Assembly: GCA_038065175.1 (NCBI GenBank)
Contig: JBBTRN010000024.1
Location: 1-20,684, forward strand
Length of the DNA stretch: 20,684 nucleotides
From: JBBTRN01 sp038065175
GTDB taxonomy: Bacteria > Patescibacteriota > Doudnabacteria > UBA920
Reading direction: 5' to 3'
Below are positions 19,756-20,684 of this stretch, piece by piece. The position numbers and the translations under genes were made by a program. The notes beneath the pieces are model-generated. The model was not told where the DNA came from. It saw only the letters and a program-made list of their open reading frames with translations, and did not search any database. Numbering within the stretch: the first letter of the stretch is position 1; every line of letters starts with the position of its first letter.

Positions 19756-19885
19756 GATAATCCTTAAGGATTATCTTGCGAGCCGAGGAGCTAATACAGG
19801 TTTAATACCTCGGAGCTTTGCTCCGAAATGATAGTTCTCCCCTTGCAGTTAATACCTCGCCAGCTCTGCTGCGAGGAACCTTTAT
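19756..19885. repeat. cluster of palindromes upstream of the coiled-coil gene
   Basis: AAGATAATCC-TTAA-GGATTATCTT is a perfect 10-bp inverted repeat. CCGAGG...CCTCGG, CGGAGC-tttGCTCCG and CCTCGcagctctgctGCGAGG follow, with TAATACCTCG repeated. No gene seen here. Confidence 0.6.
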
Positions 19886-19929
19886 TTTAGAGTTTACAAA
19901 GTATAGCAAAACCAGATTTTTTTGTCACC

Positions 19930-19958
19930 TTGACTTAATATTAAAAATATGATTAAAT
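19930..19958 (+). promoter_or_regulatory. promoter of the 3' partial gene (TTGACT-17-TTAAAT)
   Basis: TTGACT at 19930-19935, 17 nt, TTAAAT at 19953-19958. Start about 19965. The leader contains GGAGG at 19997-20001, 15 nt before the ATG at 20017. Confidence 0.5.
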
Positions 19959-20016
19959 AATATGTCCTTCGGTTTACCGTATTGTGCGGATAAATTGGAG
20001 GAAGCGTACCCACGAA

Positions 20017-20684
20017 ATGGAGGATTTTGAAAAAAGAAAGGAAATGCTCGTAATGGAAAACGAGAATGTCCGTTTAATTACGTCCAAGATGGGGCGTGAG
20101 ATTGGCGCGGCTTTAGTTAAGGCCGTGCCCGATGAGATTCCGTTTGAGGCGGGTAAGGCTTTTATCGGCGACCAAGATGCTATTAATCGCCGAGTTCGGG
20201 AGATGTTCATCCCGCCCGAGAAGCCCGCTATTGTTTCGGGCGGCGGCAATGACTTCGCGGCTAAGCTCGCCGAGCAGGAGAATTTCTGGTGTCGCTTGTT
20301 CCCGACCCAGGATTTCGGCTTTGACCCAGGCGAAATGCTGGTCTGGCCTCGGCAGCCCGGGCGCGACCGGCTTATCGTAACTCCGGCTGGCCTGTGGGCT
20401 AACAGGGTCTACGACAAGTACGGCGAGAAAAAGATCCCGGCCTGGCGGTATCGGGAAAATCTGGACGCGATGGTAAACTTATCCGGGTCGCCGTACGTTG
20501 CCACAGCACGCTGGTTCCGGGACACCCAGGAGGCGGATGAAGAACTCCAGGATAAGTCGGCGCTGGACTTAGAAGCGCTGATGATTCCGGGCATCACGCT
20601 GGTCGAGCGGCTGGTTTACGGATTGGTGTTCTGGGAGGAGAAAGAGCTCCACTTGGACACCAAGACCGGTACCCTGTGCACTGG
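20017..20684 (+). CDS. partial hypothetical protein, runs off the window
   Basis: An open frame from ATG 20017 to the window end, about 222 residues and still open, starting MEDFEKRKEMLVMENENVRL. An in-frame GTG at 19984 is an alternative start without a ribosome binding site. It is soluble-looking, with no signal peptide or membrane segment: an acidic helical N-terminus, KAVPDEIPFEAGKAFIGD, PPEKPAIVSGGGNDF, WCRLFPTQDFGFDPGEMLVW, and near the end PGITLVERLVYGLVFWEEKE. I recognise no named domain. It is visibly GC-richer (many GCG, CTG, GAC and CGG codons) than the AT-rich genes before it. Frame openness over 660 nt and codon pattern make it a real gene; function unknown. Confidence 0.75.
   Translation, partial: MEDFEKRKEMLVMENENVRLITSKMGREIGAALVKAVPDEIPFEAGKAFIGDQDAINRRVREMFIPPEKPAIVSGGGNDFAAKLAEQENFWCRLFPTQDFGFDPGEMLVWPRQPGRDRLIVTPAGLWANRVYDKYGEKKIPAWRYRENLDAMVNLSGSPYVATARWFRDTQEADEELQDKSALDLEALMIPGITLVERLVYGLVFWEEKELHLDTKTGTLCT

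Noticed and set aside
19962..20031. Small frame from ATG 19962 (MSFGLPYCADKLEEAYPRNGGF)
   Set aside because: 22 codons only, lying in the probable leader of the 20017 gene. A leader peptide is conceivable but unsupported.

Overview
The window looks like a chromosomal segment of a Patescibacteria (CPR), Parcubacteria-like bacterium. The clues are compact single-domain or shortened versions of core enzymes (a 755-residue ValRS, a riboflavin kinase without the FAD-synthetase half), an EF-P with an atypical tip loop, rpsF-ssb-rpsR not followed by rplI, a repeat-rich secreted protein with a C-terminal surface-protein domain, and very many short dispersed repeats. TGA is used as a stop codon (htrA, for example), so recoding of UGA is not indicated. 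No database search was run; all assignments rest on motifs read from the sequence.

Layout. (1) 159-3972, minus strand: GIY-YIG endonuclease, tsaD, valS. tsaD and valS have each absorbed several short dispersed repeats in frame. (2) 4021-8517: an AT-rich accessory island around tRNA-Glu(UUC). It has two roughly 970-bp units with the same ends (35-bp sequence X downstream, 99-bp promoter-bearing sequence Y upstream) but different cargo: a KTSC-like plus membrane protein pair, and a possible HEPN-like protein. A BrnT-like toxin/antitoxin pair lies between them; a MntA-HepT pair and a nucleotidyltransferase/antitoxin pair follow. (3) 8533-8846: a highly structured inverted-repeat region directly before corC. 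(4) 8848-15081, plus strand: CNNM/CorC protein, membrane-anchored lysozyme-like protein, HtrA protease, thioredoxin reductase, stand-alone riboflavin kinase, glutamate dehydrogenase. (5) 15200-17137: large secreted protein with Ig-like repeats. (6) 17267-19722, minus strand: rpsF-ssb-rpsR, efp, and a small coiled-coil gene upstream of an rpsF leader. (7) 20017-end: a GC-richer partial gene of unknown function.

Functional themes are translation (ValRS, t6A synthesis by TsaD, S6, S18, EF-P, tRNA-Glu), envelope maintenance (HtrA, lysozyme-like protein, surface protein, CorC), flavin/redox metabolism (TrxB with RibK next to it), and toxin-antitoxin or defence-like genes in the island.

The most unusual signals are the constant-end, variable-cargo units beside tRNA-Glu; the in-frame invasion of essential genes by dispersed repeats; a recurrent promoter layout in which a -10 box lies 6-8 nt before ATG, predicting leaderless mRNAs; and a start-codon hairpin in the rpsF leader.
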